From the NCBI RefSeq assembly GCF_001592265.1, contig NZ_BCWP01000005.1, positions 62,001-126,000 of the forward strand: a stretch of DNA of 64,000 nt. The letters run 5' to 3'. Numbering within the stretch: the stretch's first letter is position 1; each line of letters opens with the position of its first letter. The position numbers were made by a program, and so were the translations under genes. The notes under the pieces were generated by a model. It did not search any database. It saw only the letters and a program-made list of their open reading frames with translations, and had not been told where the DNA came from. Shown here one piece after another: positions 16,301 to 25,531 of the stretch. The DNA comes from Curvibacter delicatus NBRC 14919. Lineage in GTDB: Bacteria; Pseudomonadota; Gammaproteobacteria; Burkholderiales; Burkholderiaceae_C.

Positions 16301-19193
16301 CCTTGACCTGTTCATCATCGCCGGCATTCGGCGCTGCTGAAACGGACGCCCCCGGTTGCAGCTCGACCACCTCAAGAGGCGGCAGCTCCAGCTCTGGCAA
16401 GGAAATTTCCTGCTCGGCCGGCACATCATCCGCCGGTTCGATCATCGGAAGTTCAGTAGACGCTTCCTCAAGCTCAACGTTCGCCAATGCGGGTGGTGGC
16501 GCTTCCAGCACCCCAGGTCTGGTGATGTCCTCGTCCGCTTCGTCGGGAACAGATGCCAGCACCGGCTCGATGGCAGGCGTCGGCGAGGACACCGCGGCCA
16601 GACTGCCGAAATCAATCCCCTCCAACGCCAACGGTTCCTCAGCCACGTGCGCAACGGCCACCTCAGGCCCGGTCACACCGGCATCAAACTCCGCCGGGAT
16701 CTCAAGCTCGAATTCAGGCACCGGCTCAAGCTCGGGCAATGAGGCCACGGGCTGCGGCTCAGAGACCATCAAAGCTGGTTCAGGTACCGGTGTCGGTACA
16801 GTTTCGGATTCGACTGGAACCGGTACCGGCGATGCCGGCGGCGGCTCAGCCCCCGGCGTGGCGAGCGGAACCAGGCGGCCATCCAGCCGCAGTCCATCCG
16901 CCGCCTGGCGAAACGGCACGGCACTCCAGGCGTCATCACCGTGCTGTGCAATGTCTTCCACCCAGCGGGCAAAGCCCTGCATGGCTTCATCCGCAAGTTG
17001 CAGCAAATCGGCACTGGCCGGTTTCTGTTCCGCCAGCCAGCTGTTGAGCAATTGCTCCATGGCCCAGGCGGCTTCACCGAACTCGTCCAAGCCCACCATG
17101 CGCGAACTGCCCTTGAGGGTGTGGAAAGCACGGCGCACGGTGGTCTGCTGCCCCAGGTCGGTCGGGTCGCCCCTCAAGGCAGCCAAGGCCTCCTGGCCGT
17201 TACGCACCACCTCGCGCGCTTCCTCCAGAAAGATATCGCGCAAATCCTCGTCATCATCTTCGTCGACAGCCCCCTGCACTGGCGGTTCGACAGGAGACGC
17301 CAACGGCGCGGACACCAGTGCCGCCACTTCCTGCAGTCTCTCAGCCGCCTCGGGCACTTCGTCAGCAGACGGCACCACGACCGGTGCAGGTGGCGGAACC
17401 ACCTCGGGCGATGGCGCCGGTGCGGCTTCCTTTTCGCGCCCCATCAGAGGTTTGAACTCCCCCTGCTCTTCATCGTAGACGAACAGCTTCTTTGCCAACG
17501 CCCGCTGGTAGCTCAACATGTCAATCAGAAAACCGAGCGCCCCAAGGCTGTTGCCCAACTTTTCGAATACACCCGTCCGCGCGGACGCCTCGTCGATCTC
17601 ATCCACGAGCAGCCGCTCGACGCTGTCGCGCAGGCGCAGCGTGGCCAACGCCGCCTGGTCGAGACCGAGCACGGAGAACACACCGCGCATCTGTCCCAAC
17701 TGGCTTGGCACCTCGGCCAGCGGGTGCTTGTCCTGCGGCTTGCGGAAAAACTGGTCCAGCGCGTTCTCCACCTCAGCCAGTGTGCTGCGCAACTCATCAA
17801 CCACACCGCCCATGGTCTGCCGGTCACTGACACGGCGGTACAGGTCCTCCATCCAGCCTTCCAGCGGTTCAGGCTGGCCACCGGCCATCACATGCTCAAG
17901 GCGCAGCGCCAGACGGCGGCTGCGTTCGGCCATGCTGGTATCTGCGGGGTCCATATCCTCGTAGGCCGCATCGAGGTACAGGATCGCCGTCGCCACCTCC
18001 ATCGCCACGGGTGTAACGGGTGGCTCGCCGGAACGCACCGTGCTCTCCACCGCCCGCGTCAGGGCACGCGCCAGATCTCCGCTTTCCGGGTGCAGCTTCA
18101 GGATGGAATCGCACACCAGGTTGAACTGGTCGGCCACCACCTTGAGGCGATTGGTGTCCCCGCCGGAGAGCGTCGACCAGGTCTCGGTTGCCGTGGCAAT
18201 GCGCTTGCGGGTCTGGACCAGCAGTGCCGGATCAAAGCGTCCGAACAAGACCGTTTCGTAATCGACAGCGCGTTCGGCCGTCAGGCCATAGGCCTGGCGA
18301 ACTGCCGCCAAGACTGGCGCATCCGCCTCTGACACCGCAACGGACTGAGCACAGAAAAACAGCAGATCCTGCGCCAGCCGATCCGAAACATTGTGATCGC
18401 CACGCGCCAGATTGGCGTATTGCAACAAGACACGGGAAGCGGCCCGCTTGACATAAACATCGGCCGGGCACAGCTTCTGGGCCAGCGCCTCAAAGTAGGC
18501 CGCACAAATCTTCCAGAACACGCGGGGCTCGAGCACCTGCTCGCCAGCCGCCAGACCCAGGCAGATATCGCGCAGAATTTTGGCCGACGACACATTGCCG
18601 GTCTTGACCATGTTCAAGACAGCCGGGTCCATCTTGGCCCGAATGGCCGGCGCATACGATAACGGCCCCGCCGCCCCCGGCAAGGTCACATCGATCCAGC
18701 GCCATTCGTGCGCCCACAGATCAGCCGGATGGATACGGTCCTCCCCGACCAACTGCAGCACATCGCGGTACTGCGGAAACAGCGCCACAGCCGAAATCGT
18801 CTTGCCACGCAGCACGCCTTCCAAGTATTCCATCAGGGCGAAGCTGGCGCGCTCCACCTTGGTGGCGGCCTCTTCGCTACAGAACTCGGGGCGCTGCACA
18901 AATTTCTGCGCCAGGGCCTCCATGGCACGCAGCACCTTGGCGGGCGCGCCCAACCCCACCATCTCCAGCGCACCGACCGCTTGGTGCAACTGCTGACGGG
19001 CAATCCGCAGCTGGCTGGCATCCAGCGACTCCAGTTCGGAACCACGCGCCAGCTCAGCATCGCGCACAAAGCGGCGAATAGCCTTGGTCGCGCCATCCAG
19101 CGACTTGCGAAGTTCGTCCAGCACCCAGGCCAACGGGCCGAGATCGTTGACCGCCACGTCGGGGTCGCTGCTGATGGCTGCGTGCGCTTGCAT
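13356..19193 (-). CDS. chpA: Type IV pilus chemosensory hybrid histidine kinase (ChpA/PilL)
   Basis: 1945 residues, a CheA-like hybrid. An N-terminal PilL-type helical region is followed by histidine phosphotransfer domains with phosphorylatable H691 (FHTLKGSS), H1014 (HSLAGSS) and H1223 (LHTLKGSA); one or two degenerate Hpt-like bundles precede them. Long Pro/Glu/Val linkers separate the domains. The ATPase N-box MLRNAVAHGIE is near residue 1520, followed by a CheW-like domain and a C-terminal receiver with D1872 in LTDIEMPRMDG. It would phosphorylate PilG and PilH to control twitching and surface responses. It ends the operon begun by rubredoxin-pilG. Confidence 0.93.
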   Translation of the reverse strand: MQAHAAISSDPDVAVNDLGPLAWVLDELRKSLDGATKAIRRFVRDAELARGSELESLDASQLRIARQQLHQAVGALEMVGLGAPAKVLRAMEALAQKFVQRPEFCSEEAATKVERASFALMEYLEGVLRGKTISAVALFPQYRDVLQLVGEDRIHPADLWAHEWRWIDVTLPGAAGPLSYAPAIRAKMDPAVLNMVKTGNVSSAKILRDICLGLAAGEQVLEPRVFWKICAAYFEALAQKLCPADVYVKRAASRVLLQYANLARGDHNVSDRLAQDLLFFCAQSVAVSEADAPVLAAVRQAYGLTAERAVDYETVLFGRFDPALLVQTRKRIATATETWSTLSGGDTNRLKVVADQFNLVCDSILKLHPESGDLARALTRAVESTVRSGEPPVTPVAMEVATAILYLDAAYEDMDPADTSMAERSRRLALRLEHVMAGGQPEPLEGWMEDLYRRVSDRQTMGGVVDELRSTLAEVENALDQFFRKPQDKHPLAEVPSQLGQMRGVFSVLGLDQAALATLRLRDSVERLLVDEIDEASARTGVFEKLGNSLGALGFLIDMLSYQRALAKKLFVYDEEQGEFKPLMGREKEAAPAPSPEVVPPPAPVVVPSADEVPEAAERLQEVAALVSAPLASPVEPPVQGAVDEDDDEDLRDIFLEEAREVVRNGQEALAALRGDPTDLGQQTTVRRAFHTLKGSSRMVGLDEFGEAAWAMEQLLNSWLAEQKPASADLLQLADEAMQGFARWVEDIAQHGDDAWSAVPFRQAADGLRLDGRLVPLATPGAEPPPASPVPVPVESETVPTPVPEPALMVSEPQPVASLPELEPVPEFELEIPAEFDAGVTGPEVAVAHVAEEPLALEGIDFGSLAAVSSPTPAIEPVLASVPDEADEDITRPGVLEAPPPALANVELEEASTELPMIEPADDVPAEQEISLPELELPPLEVVELQPGASVSAAPNAGDDEQVKVIGTLRIGIPLYNVYLNEADEWSRRLQTELSEWALELHRPVADSTVGLAHSLAGSSATVGFRALSEIARALEHALQHVQLQSRGQEEQAKVFLAAADDIRHLLHQFAAGFLKEPDPELIEALHAILTADFARTGAGALTSVPVAAVDAPSESPDVGAAETVDAEEDFSLDFVSTPLVPEPPAAVAQVPAPAHAHVGAAQIVVENRVDDIDAVDAIDPDLFPIFEEEAVELLPQLSAALREWSSHPENTGARMDVLRVLHTLKGSARLAGAMRLGEMAHRMESAIEQMGAEFVQASQIEPLLTRFDALQQNFDALRAGADAASSQEVTPAAASASLPALQLTSTPLTMPMPTMATLAPARQGTGQSVRVRSQLLDRLLNQAGEVMITRSRLDVRVGQLRSSLEELTGNLDRLRQHLRDIELQAESQMQSRMAKDTAQGFDPLEFDRFTRVQELTRMMAESVNDVATVQRNLLRTVEGTEDDSVAQARQARELQRDLLRTRMVEFESISERLYGVVRQAAKEAGKQVKLDISGGSLEMDRGVLERMAPAFEHMLRNAVAHGIEAAEQREAAGKPAAGTIAISLHQEGNDVSIIFGDDGAGLNLRHIREKAVASGLVAPDVTLSDAEAANLIFMPGFSTAAQVTELAGRGIGMDVVRSEVYALGGRIETGTEAGRGTRFKLVLPLTTAVTQVVMLRMGHLTVGVPANLVEIVRRVTAHELEQAYQSGSLDYAGETMPFFWAGALLQSSGRSHETQSKTIPVVICRSAGQRLAIHVDEILGNQEVVVKNLGAQLSRLPGLAGMSVLASGAVVLIYNPVALGAVYGERARELQQAAQTGDIASPQAGAADVMPAARLAASELPLVLVVDDSITVRRVTQRLLKREGYRVAVAADGLQALERLQEEMPMVVLTDIEMPRMDGFDLVRNIRMNERLRDLPIIMITSRIAQKHRDHARELGVNHYLGKPYSEDELLNLVRHYSTQPVEV

Positions 19194-19236
19194 GGGTGGA
19201 CTCGCTCCTGCGGATGACGTTTAGCGGACCACGGGG

Positions 19237-21510
19237 TCAGGCGATCTTGAAACGCGCCACCGATTGGCGCAGCTCTTCGGCCATGCGCGACAACTCGCGC
19301 ACCTGGGTTGCCGTGGAGCGCGTACCTTCACCGGTCTGCTCCGTCACGGCAAAGATGTGCTGGATGTTGTCGGCCACCACATTGGCCAGACCGGCTTCCT
19401 TGGAGGCAGCGCCGGAAATCTCTTCAATCAGTTCGGCCAGCCGGCGCGACACGCGGTCGATCTCGGTCAGCGCCGTACCGGCGTTGTCGGACAGCTTGGC
19501 CCCTTCGACCACACCTTGGGTGGAACGCTCCATGGCGGCCACCGCGTCCTGGGTATCGGTCTGAATCGCTTTCACCAGCGCAGCAATCTGGCGCGTCGCA
19601 TCGGCCGAACGCTCAGCCAGTCGCTGCACCTCCTCGGCCACCACCGAGAAGCCGCGCCCGGCTTCACCCGCCGACGCCGCCTGGATGGCGGCGTTCAGAG
19701 CCAGCACGTTGGTCTGTTCGGTAATGTCGGAAATCAGCTCGGTAATTTCACCAATCTCCTGTGACGACTCGCCCAGGCGCTTGATGCGCTTGGAGGTTTC
19801 CTGGATCTGGTCACGGATCGAGTTCATACCGCCGATGGCATCCTGCACGGCCTGCAGACCGGATTCGGCCGCCTGCAGCGACTGGCGGGCCACCGCAGCC
19901 GACTCCTGCGCCTGCACCGACACCTCGTTGATTCGGGTCGCCATGTCCACCACGGAACGGCCGGTTTCGCGAATTTCGTGCAGTTGCTCGTTGGATGCGG
20001 CCAGCAACTCGGTGGAGGTCTGGTCCACTTCCGCCGTCGTCTGCGCCACCTTGGTCGCCGTGTTCTGCACGTTACCCACCAGCAAACGCAGTTCTTCCAC
20101 CGTGTAGTTCACCGAGTCGGCAATGGCGCCCGTGATGTCCTCGGTCACCGTGGCCTCCTGGGTCAGATCGCCTTCGGCCACCGTCTGCAGCTCATTCATC
20201 AATCGCAAAATGGCGGCCTGGTTGGCGTCATTCACCCGCTTGGCTTCCTGCTCCTGGCGCTCGGCTTCCTGACGCTGCGCCTCGGCCACCACCTGGCGCT
20301 TGCGGCTGTCCTGCAGCTGCACATAGGCCAGTCCACCTGCGCACAGCAGCGAGAACAGGGCTGCGCCACCCAAGGACAACAGCGCCACCGGCCCCAGACC
20401 GGTATTGGCCGCCAGGCGGGCCTGCAGCTCTTCCAGGTCACGGCGGATCGGCTCGCTGTCCGCGATGATGGTGACCTGCGCCTCACGCGCCGACACCAGG
20501 CCTTGCAGGTTGCCCAGAATGGCACCAGCCTGGGTGCGCGTCTGTTCATACAGCTTGATCAGGGCACCGAGCTGCTCGCGGGTCTGCGCGTCCTTGGTGG
20601 CACTCAGGCGCAGTTCGGGGCTGCCGTCCAGCAAGCCCTGTGCAATTTCCTTGAAGGAGTTCAAGTCCTTGCCCAGCAGGAACACCGCTTCCGGGCTCAC
20701 GCCTTCGGCCGTCAGGAATTCGTTGGACGACTTGCCGATACGCTGGGTCAGCATCACCAGCTGGCCTGCGGCCGAAATTTCAGTCGCTGGAGCATTCTGC
20801 TGCAGCTTCAACGAGGACACGGTCTCGGCGATTTCCAGCAGGTCCGATGACTGGCGGTTGATCAGCCGCAATGCCGAGCCGACCTGCGTCAGGATTTTTT
20901 GCTGCGCCATGATGACGCCTGCACTCTTTTCCGCCTTGAACATCAAGGGCAGGATTTTCTCGAGCTGCGGCTGCAACTCGTTGTCCACCGCCTGCAGACG
21001 GAGCTCGTCGTCACCGTCCTTGAGGCCCTTGAGGGTTTTCGCGAGAATGCTCGAACTTTCAGACACTTCCGGGAACGCCTGCGGCACCCCCACCAAGGCC
21101 TGCGACACCGACTTCGCCAGACGCTGCGACTGCATCAGCGCCTGACCGGTAGCACTCACCTGCTGCGCCACCTTGTCGGCACCGTTCAGGCCCACAAAGG
21201 CCACGGAGGCCAAGGCCACCAGCGAGACACCCAGCAGCAGCGCCAACAGACGCTGATGTTGCACCACGGTGCGCCGCCCCAGCACGGGCACCGAAATCAG
21301 CTCACTCAGGTCCGTCTCCGGCGCGGCCTCCGCCGCCACCCGCACCACCGTCTCGGCAGCCTGGGCTGGCGTGTTGGGCATCATCGGTTCGGTATGGACA
21401 ACCCCGGCGATGGTCTCATCAGGCGTCGCCAGACTCAGGTTCGAAGCCTGCTCAGAATCAGGCGCCTTCTTCCCGGCGAACAGGTTTTTTAGTTGATCGA
21501 CAACAGACAT
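19237..21510 (-). CDS. pilJ: Type IV pilus methyl-accepting chemoreceptor PilJ
   Basis: 757 residues. A cytoplasmic N-terminal stretch of about 85 residues precedes membrane helix 1 (about 88-108). A periplasmic pair of PilJ-type four-helix modules follows (QSQRLAKSVSQAL and LTQRIGKSSNEFL repeats), then helix 2 near 372-400, HAMP and a signalling hairpin with NVLALNAAIQAA and GFSVVAEEVQRLAERS. It feeds the ChpA kinase through PilI. There is 43 bases between its stop and chpA, and 21 to pilI upstream. Confidence 0.94.
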   Translation of the reverse strand: MSVVDQLKNLFAGKKAPDSEQASNLSLATPDETIAGVVHTEPMMPNTPAQAAETVVRVAAEAAPETDLSELISVPVLGRRTVVQHQRLLALLLGVSLVALASVAFVGLNGADKVAQQVSATGQALMQSQRLAKSVSQALVGVPQAFPEVSESSSILAKTLKGLKDGDDELRLQAVDNELQPQLEKILPLMFKAEKSAGVIMAQQKILTQVGSALRLINRQSSDLLEIAETVSSLKLQQNAPATEISAAGQLVMLTQRIGKSSNEFLTAEGVSPEAVFLLGKDLNSFKEIAQGLLDGSPELRLSATKDAQTREQLGALIKLYEQTRTQAGAILGNLQGLVSAREAQVTIIADSEPIRRDLEELQARLAANTGLGPVALLSLGGAALFSLLCAGGLAYVQLQDSRKRQVVAEAQRQEAERQEQEAKRVNDANQAAILRLMNELQTVAEGDLTQEATVTEDITGAIADSVNYTVEELRLLVGNVQNTATKVAQTTAEVDQTSTELLAASNEQLHEIRETGRSVVDMATRINEVSVQAQESAAVARQSLQAAESGLQAVQDAIGGMNSIRDQIQETSKRIKRLGESSQEIGEITELISDITEQTNVLALNAAIQAASAGEAGRGFSVVAEEVQRLAERSADATRQIAALVKAIQTDTQDAVAAMERSTQGVVEGAKLSDNAGTALTEIDRVSRRLAELIEEISGAASKEAGLANVVADNIQHIFAVTEQTGEGTRSTATQVRELSRMAEELRQSVARFKIA

Positions 21511-21531
21511 GGTGAAACCCCAAGTTTTAAC

Positions 21532-22062
21532 TCAAGCACTGATGCTCAAGAATTCAGGCAACTGCGACAACAGCTGGAGATTGATCTCCTGCCATGACTC
21601 CCCGCTGGCATCCACATACCGATTACCAAAATAAGGCGGCGCCGACGCGGCAGGCGGCTCGGACCCTGTGAAAGTTTCCACATGGCGCAGACCGGCCAAG
21701 CCGTCCACCAGCAAGGCGCTGTTGACCTCCAGCGCCGCATTGAAGGTGACAACACTGGCCTCGCCCGGCTGCGATTCCGGGCGTCTGGCGGCGCTGCCCG
21801 ACCCGATGAAGGCAGCCAGATCGACCACCCCGTACAAGCCCCCGCGCAAATTCACCACCCCCAGAAACCAGGGGCGGACATACGGAACGACCTGGATATC
21901 GGCCAACGGAAAAATCTCACCCGACTGCGCCAGCGGAAACAGGTAGTTGCTCCCGCCCGCCCGAACAGCCAGCCAGGAGATGGACAGACCTTCCATCTTG
22001 GCCGTTTGCAAGCGGCTGGCGAGACGTGTCTGGAGCTCCCTGAGTGCTTCGCGATTGGCCAT
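21532..22062 (-). CDS. pilI: CheW-like coupling protein PilI
   Basis: 176 residues. After an N-terminal helix (REALRELQTRLASRL) comes a CheW fold: GSNYLFPLAQSGEIFPL, VPYVRPWFLGVVNLRGGLYGVVDLAAFIG and ALLVDGLAGLRHVE. It couples PilJ to the ChpA kinase. The position between pilH and pilJ matches the standard pil-chp order, with a 10-base gap after pilH. Confidence 0.92.
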   Translation of the reverse strand: MANREALRELQTRLASRLQTAKMEGLSISWLAVRAGGSNYLFPLAQSGEIFPLADIQVVPYVRPWFLGVVNLRGGLYGVVDLAAFIGSGSAARRPESQPGEASVVTFNAALEVNSALLVDGLAGLRHVETFTGSEPPAASAPPYFGNRYVDASGESWQEINLQLLSQLPEFLSISA

Positions 22063-22072
22063 GGGTCAGTGT

Positions 22073-22438
22073 TCAGCCCAAGGACTTGATCTTGCCCAGC
22101 AGCTCAGCCGCATCGACCGGCTTGGTCACATAGTCGCGCGCGCCCTGGCGCAGGCCCCAGACCCGGTCGGTTTCCAGGTTCTTGCTGGAGCAGATGATGA
22201 TCGGAATGTCGGTGTACTCGGGCGTGCGGTTGATGGCGCGCGTGAGCTGGAAACCGTTTTGCCCCGGCATGACCACATCCATCAGGATCAGGTCCGGCTT
22301 TTCCTCGGTCAGCCGGCGGAACGCTTCGTCGGCATCCTGGGCGGTTTTCACCGTCATGCCGTTCTTCTGCAGCAGATCCGTCAGAAACATCAGCTCGGTC
22401 TTGGAATCGTCGACGATCAGAACTTTTTTTACCGGCAT
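22073..22438 (-). CDS. pilH: Response regulator PilH
   Basis: 121-residue single receiver domain. Acidic pair D10-D11 (IVDDSK), phosphoacceptor D54 in LILMDVVMPGQNG, and the conserved lysine in VTKPVDA. The ATG at 22438 is chosen since its A is shared with the TGA stop of pilG (TGATG) and AGGAG precedes it. With no output domain it acts by protein contact, probably on the pilus retraction system or as a phosphate sink. Confidence 0.92.
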   Translation of the reverse strand: MPVKKVLIVDDSKTELMFLTDLLQKNGMTVKTAQDADEAFRRLTEEKPDLILMDVVMPGQNGFQLTRAINRTPEYTDIPIIICSSKNLETDRVWGLRQGARDYVTKPVDAAELLGKIKSLG

Positions 22439-22836
22439 CAATTTACTCCTTGCGTGACTATGCCAAACTGCTGCACAGCCTGCAACAACTGGTCTTTGGT
22501 GAACGGCTTGGTCAGGTAATCCTGGGCGCCGACCATGCGGCCGCGCGCCTTGTCGAACACGCCGTCCTTGGACGACAGCATGACCACCGGAACGGCGGCG
22601 AACTTCGGATTGCGCTTGATGATGGCACAGGTCTGGTAGCCATCGAGACGAGGCATCAGGATGTCGCAGAAGATCAGATGCGGTTCGTAGTCGTTCACCT
22701 TGGCCAGGGCATCGAAGCCATCTTCCGCCAGCAGCACTTCGTGCCCGCCCTGCTTGAGGAAGATCTCGGCGCTGCGCCGGATGGTGTTGCTGTCATCGAC
22801 AACGAGGACCTTGAGGACAGGTTCTTGGGTGCTCAC
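22438..22836 (-). CDS. pilG: Response regulator PilG
   Basis: 132-residue single receiver. VVDDSNTIRRSAEIFLKQGG at the start is the PilG signature; the phosphoacceptor is D58 in IFCDILMPRLDG and the lysine is in LTKPFTKDQ. It is phosphorylated by ChpA and promotes pilus extension in relatives. It overlaps pilH by one base and lies 60 bases after the rubredoxin gene. Confidence 0.93.
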   Translation of the reverse strand: MSTQEPVLKVLVVDDSNTIRRSAEIFLKQGGHEVLLAEDGFDALAKVNDYEPHLIFCDILMPRLDGYQTCAIIKRNPKFAAVPVVMLSSKDGVFDKARGRMVGAQDYLTKPFTKDQLLQAVQQFGIVTQGVN

Positions 22837-22896
22837 AGACAGTGCTCCTGATCAGGAATGGGCGGGGTCAAGCGCAAACATCTTGATACAGATGTT

Positions 22897-23070
22897 TCAG
22901 ATCTGAACCATCTCAAAGTCTTCTTTGCGGGCACCGCACTCCGGACAAGTCCAGTTCATGGGCACATCGGCCCATTTTGTACCGGGTGCAATACCGTGCT
23001 CAGGATCGCCGGCTGCCTCGTCATAAATCCAGCCACAAATCAGGCACATCCACGTCTTGGTATCACTCAC
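22897..23070 (-). CDS. Rubredoxin
   Basis: 57-residue protein. The two iron knuckles are complete: MCLICGW (C9, C12) and TCPECGA (C42, C45). WIYDEAAGDPEHGI and APGTKWADVPMNW between them match the family. It carries one Fe(S-Cys)4 centre and moves single electrons in the cytoplasm. The start is GTG at 23070, because TAA lies in frame three codons upstream and the next ATG would cut into the first knuckle. It leads the pilG-pilH-pilI-pilJ-chpA operon. A 7-bp hairpin (22876-22897) touches its stop codon. Confidence 0.93.
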   Translation of the reverse strand: MSDTKTWMCLICGWIYDEAAGDPEHGIAPGTKWADVPMNWTCPECGARKEDFEMVQI

Positions 23071-23162
23071 AGCTTACGGCGCCTTCGAATAGAATAGAAA
23101 CATTGTATAGAGGCAGCACAACCGATTTAGGCCTGTGCGCCAGACATGCGATATTCTGCCTG

Positions 23163-24101
23163 ATGACAAACGCAGGCTGGCCCATGCAAACCCCACCCCA
23201 CACCGAAACAGAACACGAGGAAACCCGCCCCGCGTGCGTGCTGGTTTTCAACGCCAACGACCCCTGCGGTGCCGGCGGCCTGTCCAGCGACGTGGCGGCC
23301 ATCGCCTCGGTGGGTGCGCACGCGCTGCCGGTGGTCACCGGCACCTACGCCCGCGACACAGCCGAGATCTTCGAGCACTTCGCCTTCGACGAGGAGGTGG
23401 TGGCCGAGCAGGCCCGCACCCTGCTGGAAGACGTGACGGTGCAGGTCATCAAGGTCGGCTTCGCCGGCACACCGGAAAACCTGACGGCCATCGCCGAGGC
23501 GGCCTCGGACTACCCCGACATCCCGCTGGTTGCCTACATGCCCAACCTGTCGTGGTGGAGCGAGGTCCAGATCGACCTTTACCTGGATGCCTTCCAGGAA
23601 CTGGTGCTGCCGCAAACCGCCGTGCTGGTGGGCAACCACAGCACCCTGTCGCGCTGGCTGCTGCCGGACTGGAACGCCGAGCGCGCGCCCAGTGCGCGCG
23701 ACATCGCCCGTGCAGCGGCCGAGTTCGGCGTGTCCTACACCCTGGTCACCGGCATCCCGGCGCCCGACCAGTTCATTGACAACGTGCTGGCCTCGCCGCA
23801 AGCTGTGCTGGGCAACGTCAAGTTCGAACGTTTCGAAGCCGTGTTCTCCGGCGCCGGCGATACCCTGTCAGCCGCTCTGGCAGCCCTGATTGCCAGCGGC
23901 TGCGACCTGGGCGAAGCCTTCACCGAAGCCCTGGGCTACCTCGACCAGTGTCTGGGCAACGGCTTCCGCCCCGGCATGGGGCACGTGATCCCCGACCGGC
24001 TATTCTGGGCCCTGCCCGCAGATGACACCGATGAGCCCGACGATGAGTCATCGGGCCCAGCCTCCAGTTTTGAATTTCCCCCCCATGACACACAGCACTG
24101 A
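23163..24101 (+). CDS. thiD: Hydroxymethylpyrimidine/phosphomethylpyrimidine kinase family (ThiD-like)
   Basis: About 312 residues in the ribokinase-like ThiD family: [32 protein letters not shown] at the N-terminus (listed in parts: [23 protein letters not shown]), QVIKVGFAG in the middle, and the anion-hole/base motif [12 protein letters not shown]. It would phosphorylate HMP for thiamin synthesis. Starts at 23163 and 23184 are both possible; neither has a strong ribosome site. Its last 17 bases overlap hemL in another frame, which suggests translational coupling. Confidence 0.85.
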   Translation: MTNAGWPMQTPPHTETEHEETRPACVLVFNANDPCGAGGLSSDVAAIASVGAHALPVVTGTYARDTAEIFEHFAFDEEVVAEQARTLLEDVTVQVIKVGFAGTPENLTAIAEAASDYPDIPLVAYMPNLSWWSEVQIDLYLDAFQELVLPQTAVLVGNHSTLSRWLLPDWNAERAPSARDIARAAAEFGVSYTLVTGIPAPDQFIDNVLASPQAVLGNVKFERFEAVFSGAGDTLSAALAALIASGCDLGEAFTEALGYLDQCLGNGFRPGMGHVIPDRLFWALPADDTDEPDDESSGPASSFEFPPHDTQH

Positions 24102-25395
24102 CCTCAACGAGACCCTGTTCGAACGCGCCAAACGCGTCATCCCCGGCGGCGTGAACTCGCCCGTGCGCGCCTTCCGCGCCGTCGGCGGCACGCCGCGCTT
24201 CGTCCAGCGCGCGCAAGGCGCCTACTTCTGGGATGCCAACAACCAGCGTTACATCGACTACATCGGCTCCTGGGGCCCGATGATCCTGGGCCACGGCCAC
24301 CCGGCGGTGGTCGAAGCGGTGCAGAAAGCCGTGACCGAGGGCTTCTCCTTTGGCGCCCCGACTGAGCGCGAGATCGAGCTGGCGGAAGAAATCCTGAAGG
24401 AAGTGCCGTCGATGGAGATGGTGCGCCTGGTCAGCTCCGGCACCGAAGCCGGCATGAGCGCCATCCGGCTGGCGCGCGGCGCCACCGGGCGCAGCAAGAT
24501 CATCAAGTTCGAGGGCTGCTACCACGGCCACGCCGATGCGCTGCTGGTGAAGGCCGGTTCGGGCCTGGCCACCTTCGGCAACCCGACCAGCGCCGGCGTG
24601 CCGGCCGAGGTGGTGCAGCACACCCTGGTGCTCGAGTACAACAACGTGCAGCAGCTGGAAGAAGCCTTCGCCCTGCACGGCAAGGACGTGGCCTGCCTGA
24701 TGATCGAGCCGATCGCCGGCAACATGAACTTCGTGCGCGCCTCGGTGCCCTTCATGCAGCGCTGCCGCGAGCTGTGCAGCCAGCACGGCGCCCTGCTGGT
24801 GTTCGACGAGGTCATGACCGGTTTTCGCGTCGCCCTGGGCAGCGCGCAAAGCGTGTACGCCAAGGCCATCCCGGGCTTCAAGCCGGACATCACGGTGCTG
24901 GGCAAGGTGATCGGCGGCGGCATGCCGCTGGCGGCCTTCGGCGGCCCGCGCGCCCTCATGGAGCAGATGGCGCCGCTGGGCCCGGTCTACCAGGCCGGCA
25001 CGCTGTCGGGCAACCCGGTGGCCACCGCCTGCGGCTTGGCCACGCTGCGCGAGATCCGCAAACCCGGCTTCTTCGACGCGCTGGCCGGCAAGACTCGTTC
25101 GCTGGTGGACGGCCTCCAGGCCGCCGCTGCGGCCGAAGGCGTGCCGTTTGCCGCCGACTGCGAAGGCGGCATGTTCGGCTTCTTCCTGCTGCCCCAACTG
25201 CCGCAGAACTACGGCCAGGTCATGAAGACCGAAGGCGCCAAGTTCAATACCCTGTTCCACGGCCTGCTGGAGCGCGGCGTCTACATCGCCCCGGCGCTGT
25301 ACGAGGCCGGTTTCGTCAGCGCCGCGCACAGCGCAGACGACATTGCACAGACGGTGGCAGCGGCGCGCGAAGCGTTCAAGTCGCTACAAAAATAA
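24085..25395 (+). CDS. hemL: Glutamate-1-semialdehyde 2,1-aminomutase
   Basis: 436 residues, PLP enzyme that makes 5-aminolevulinate in the C5 haem pathway. Landmarks are [55 protein letters not shown] and the PLP lysine K274 in [15 protein letters not shown] 24085 yields the family N-terminus ([15 protein letters not shown]) and lies inside the end of thiD. No good ribosome site is visible, so it may rely on coupling. The stop TAA is within a dispersed repeat. Confidence 0.95.
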   Translation: MTHSTDLNETLFERAKRVIPGGVNSPVRAFRAVGGTPRFVQRAQGAYFWDANNQRYIDYIGSWGPMILGHGHPAVVEAVQKAVTEGFSFGAPTEREIELAEEILKEVPSMEMVRLVSSGTEAGMSAIRLARGATGRSKIIKFEGCYHGHADALLVKAGSGLATFGNPTSAGVPAEVVQHTLVLEYNNVQQLEEAFALHGKDVACLMIEPIAGNMNFVRASVPFMQRCRELCSQHGALLVFDEVMTGFRVALGSAQSVYAKAIPGFKPDITVLGKVIGGGMPLAAFGGPRALMEQMAPLGPVYQAGTLSGNPVATACGLATLREIRKPGFFDALAGKTRSLVDGLQAAAAAEGVPFAADCEGGMFGFFLLPQLPQNYGQVMKTEGAKFNTLFHGLLERGVYIAPALYEAGFVSAAHSADDIAQTVAAAREAFKSLQK

Positions 25396-25440
25396 TAGCT
25401 GCTGGCGCATTGACAACAAGGGCAAAGAGCCAATTTCTTT
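25385..25440. repeat. Dispersed repeat family A, copy after hemL
   Basis: Contains CTACAAAAATAATAGCTGC, then GGCGCATTGAC and AAGGGCAAAGAGCCAATTT. The order TAGCTGC ... GCGCA ... TTGAC ... GGC ... AGnCCAA is shared with copies at 26354-26420 and 54520-54584. The TAA stop of hemL is part of it. Confidence 0.7.
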
Positions 25441-25531
25441 CGAAACGGCCAGCCCAGACCACCTGCTTGCCCCGCTCCCGGCCGATGGCGGCACAATCCT
25501 GGCATTCACCGTGCCCAGGAGTGCTGCTGCC

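Noticed and set aside
16941-18332. 463-residue plus-strand open frame
   Set aside because: Antisense to chpA, composition typical of a shadow frame.
22876-22897. 7-bp hairpin AAACATC/GATGTTT between rubredoxin and pilG as a terminator
   Set aside because: AT-rich short stem, no T tract, and the downstream pilG likely depends on the same promoter.
23920-25329. 469-residue minus-strand open frame
   Set aside because: Antisense to hemL, low complexity rich in Gly, His, Val and Ala.
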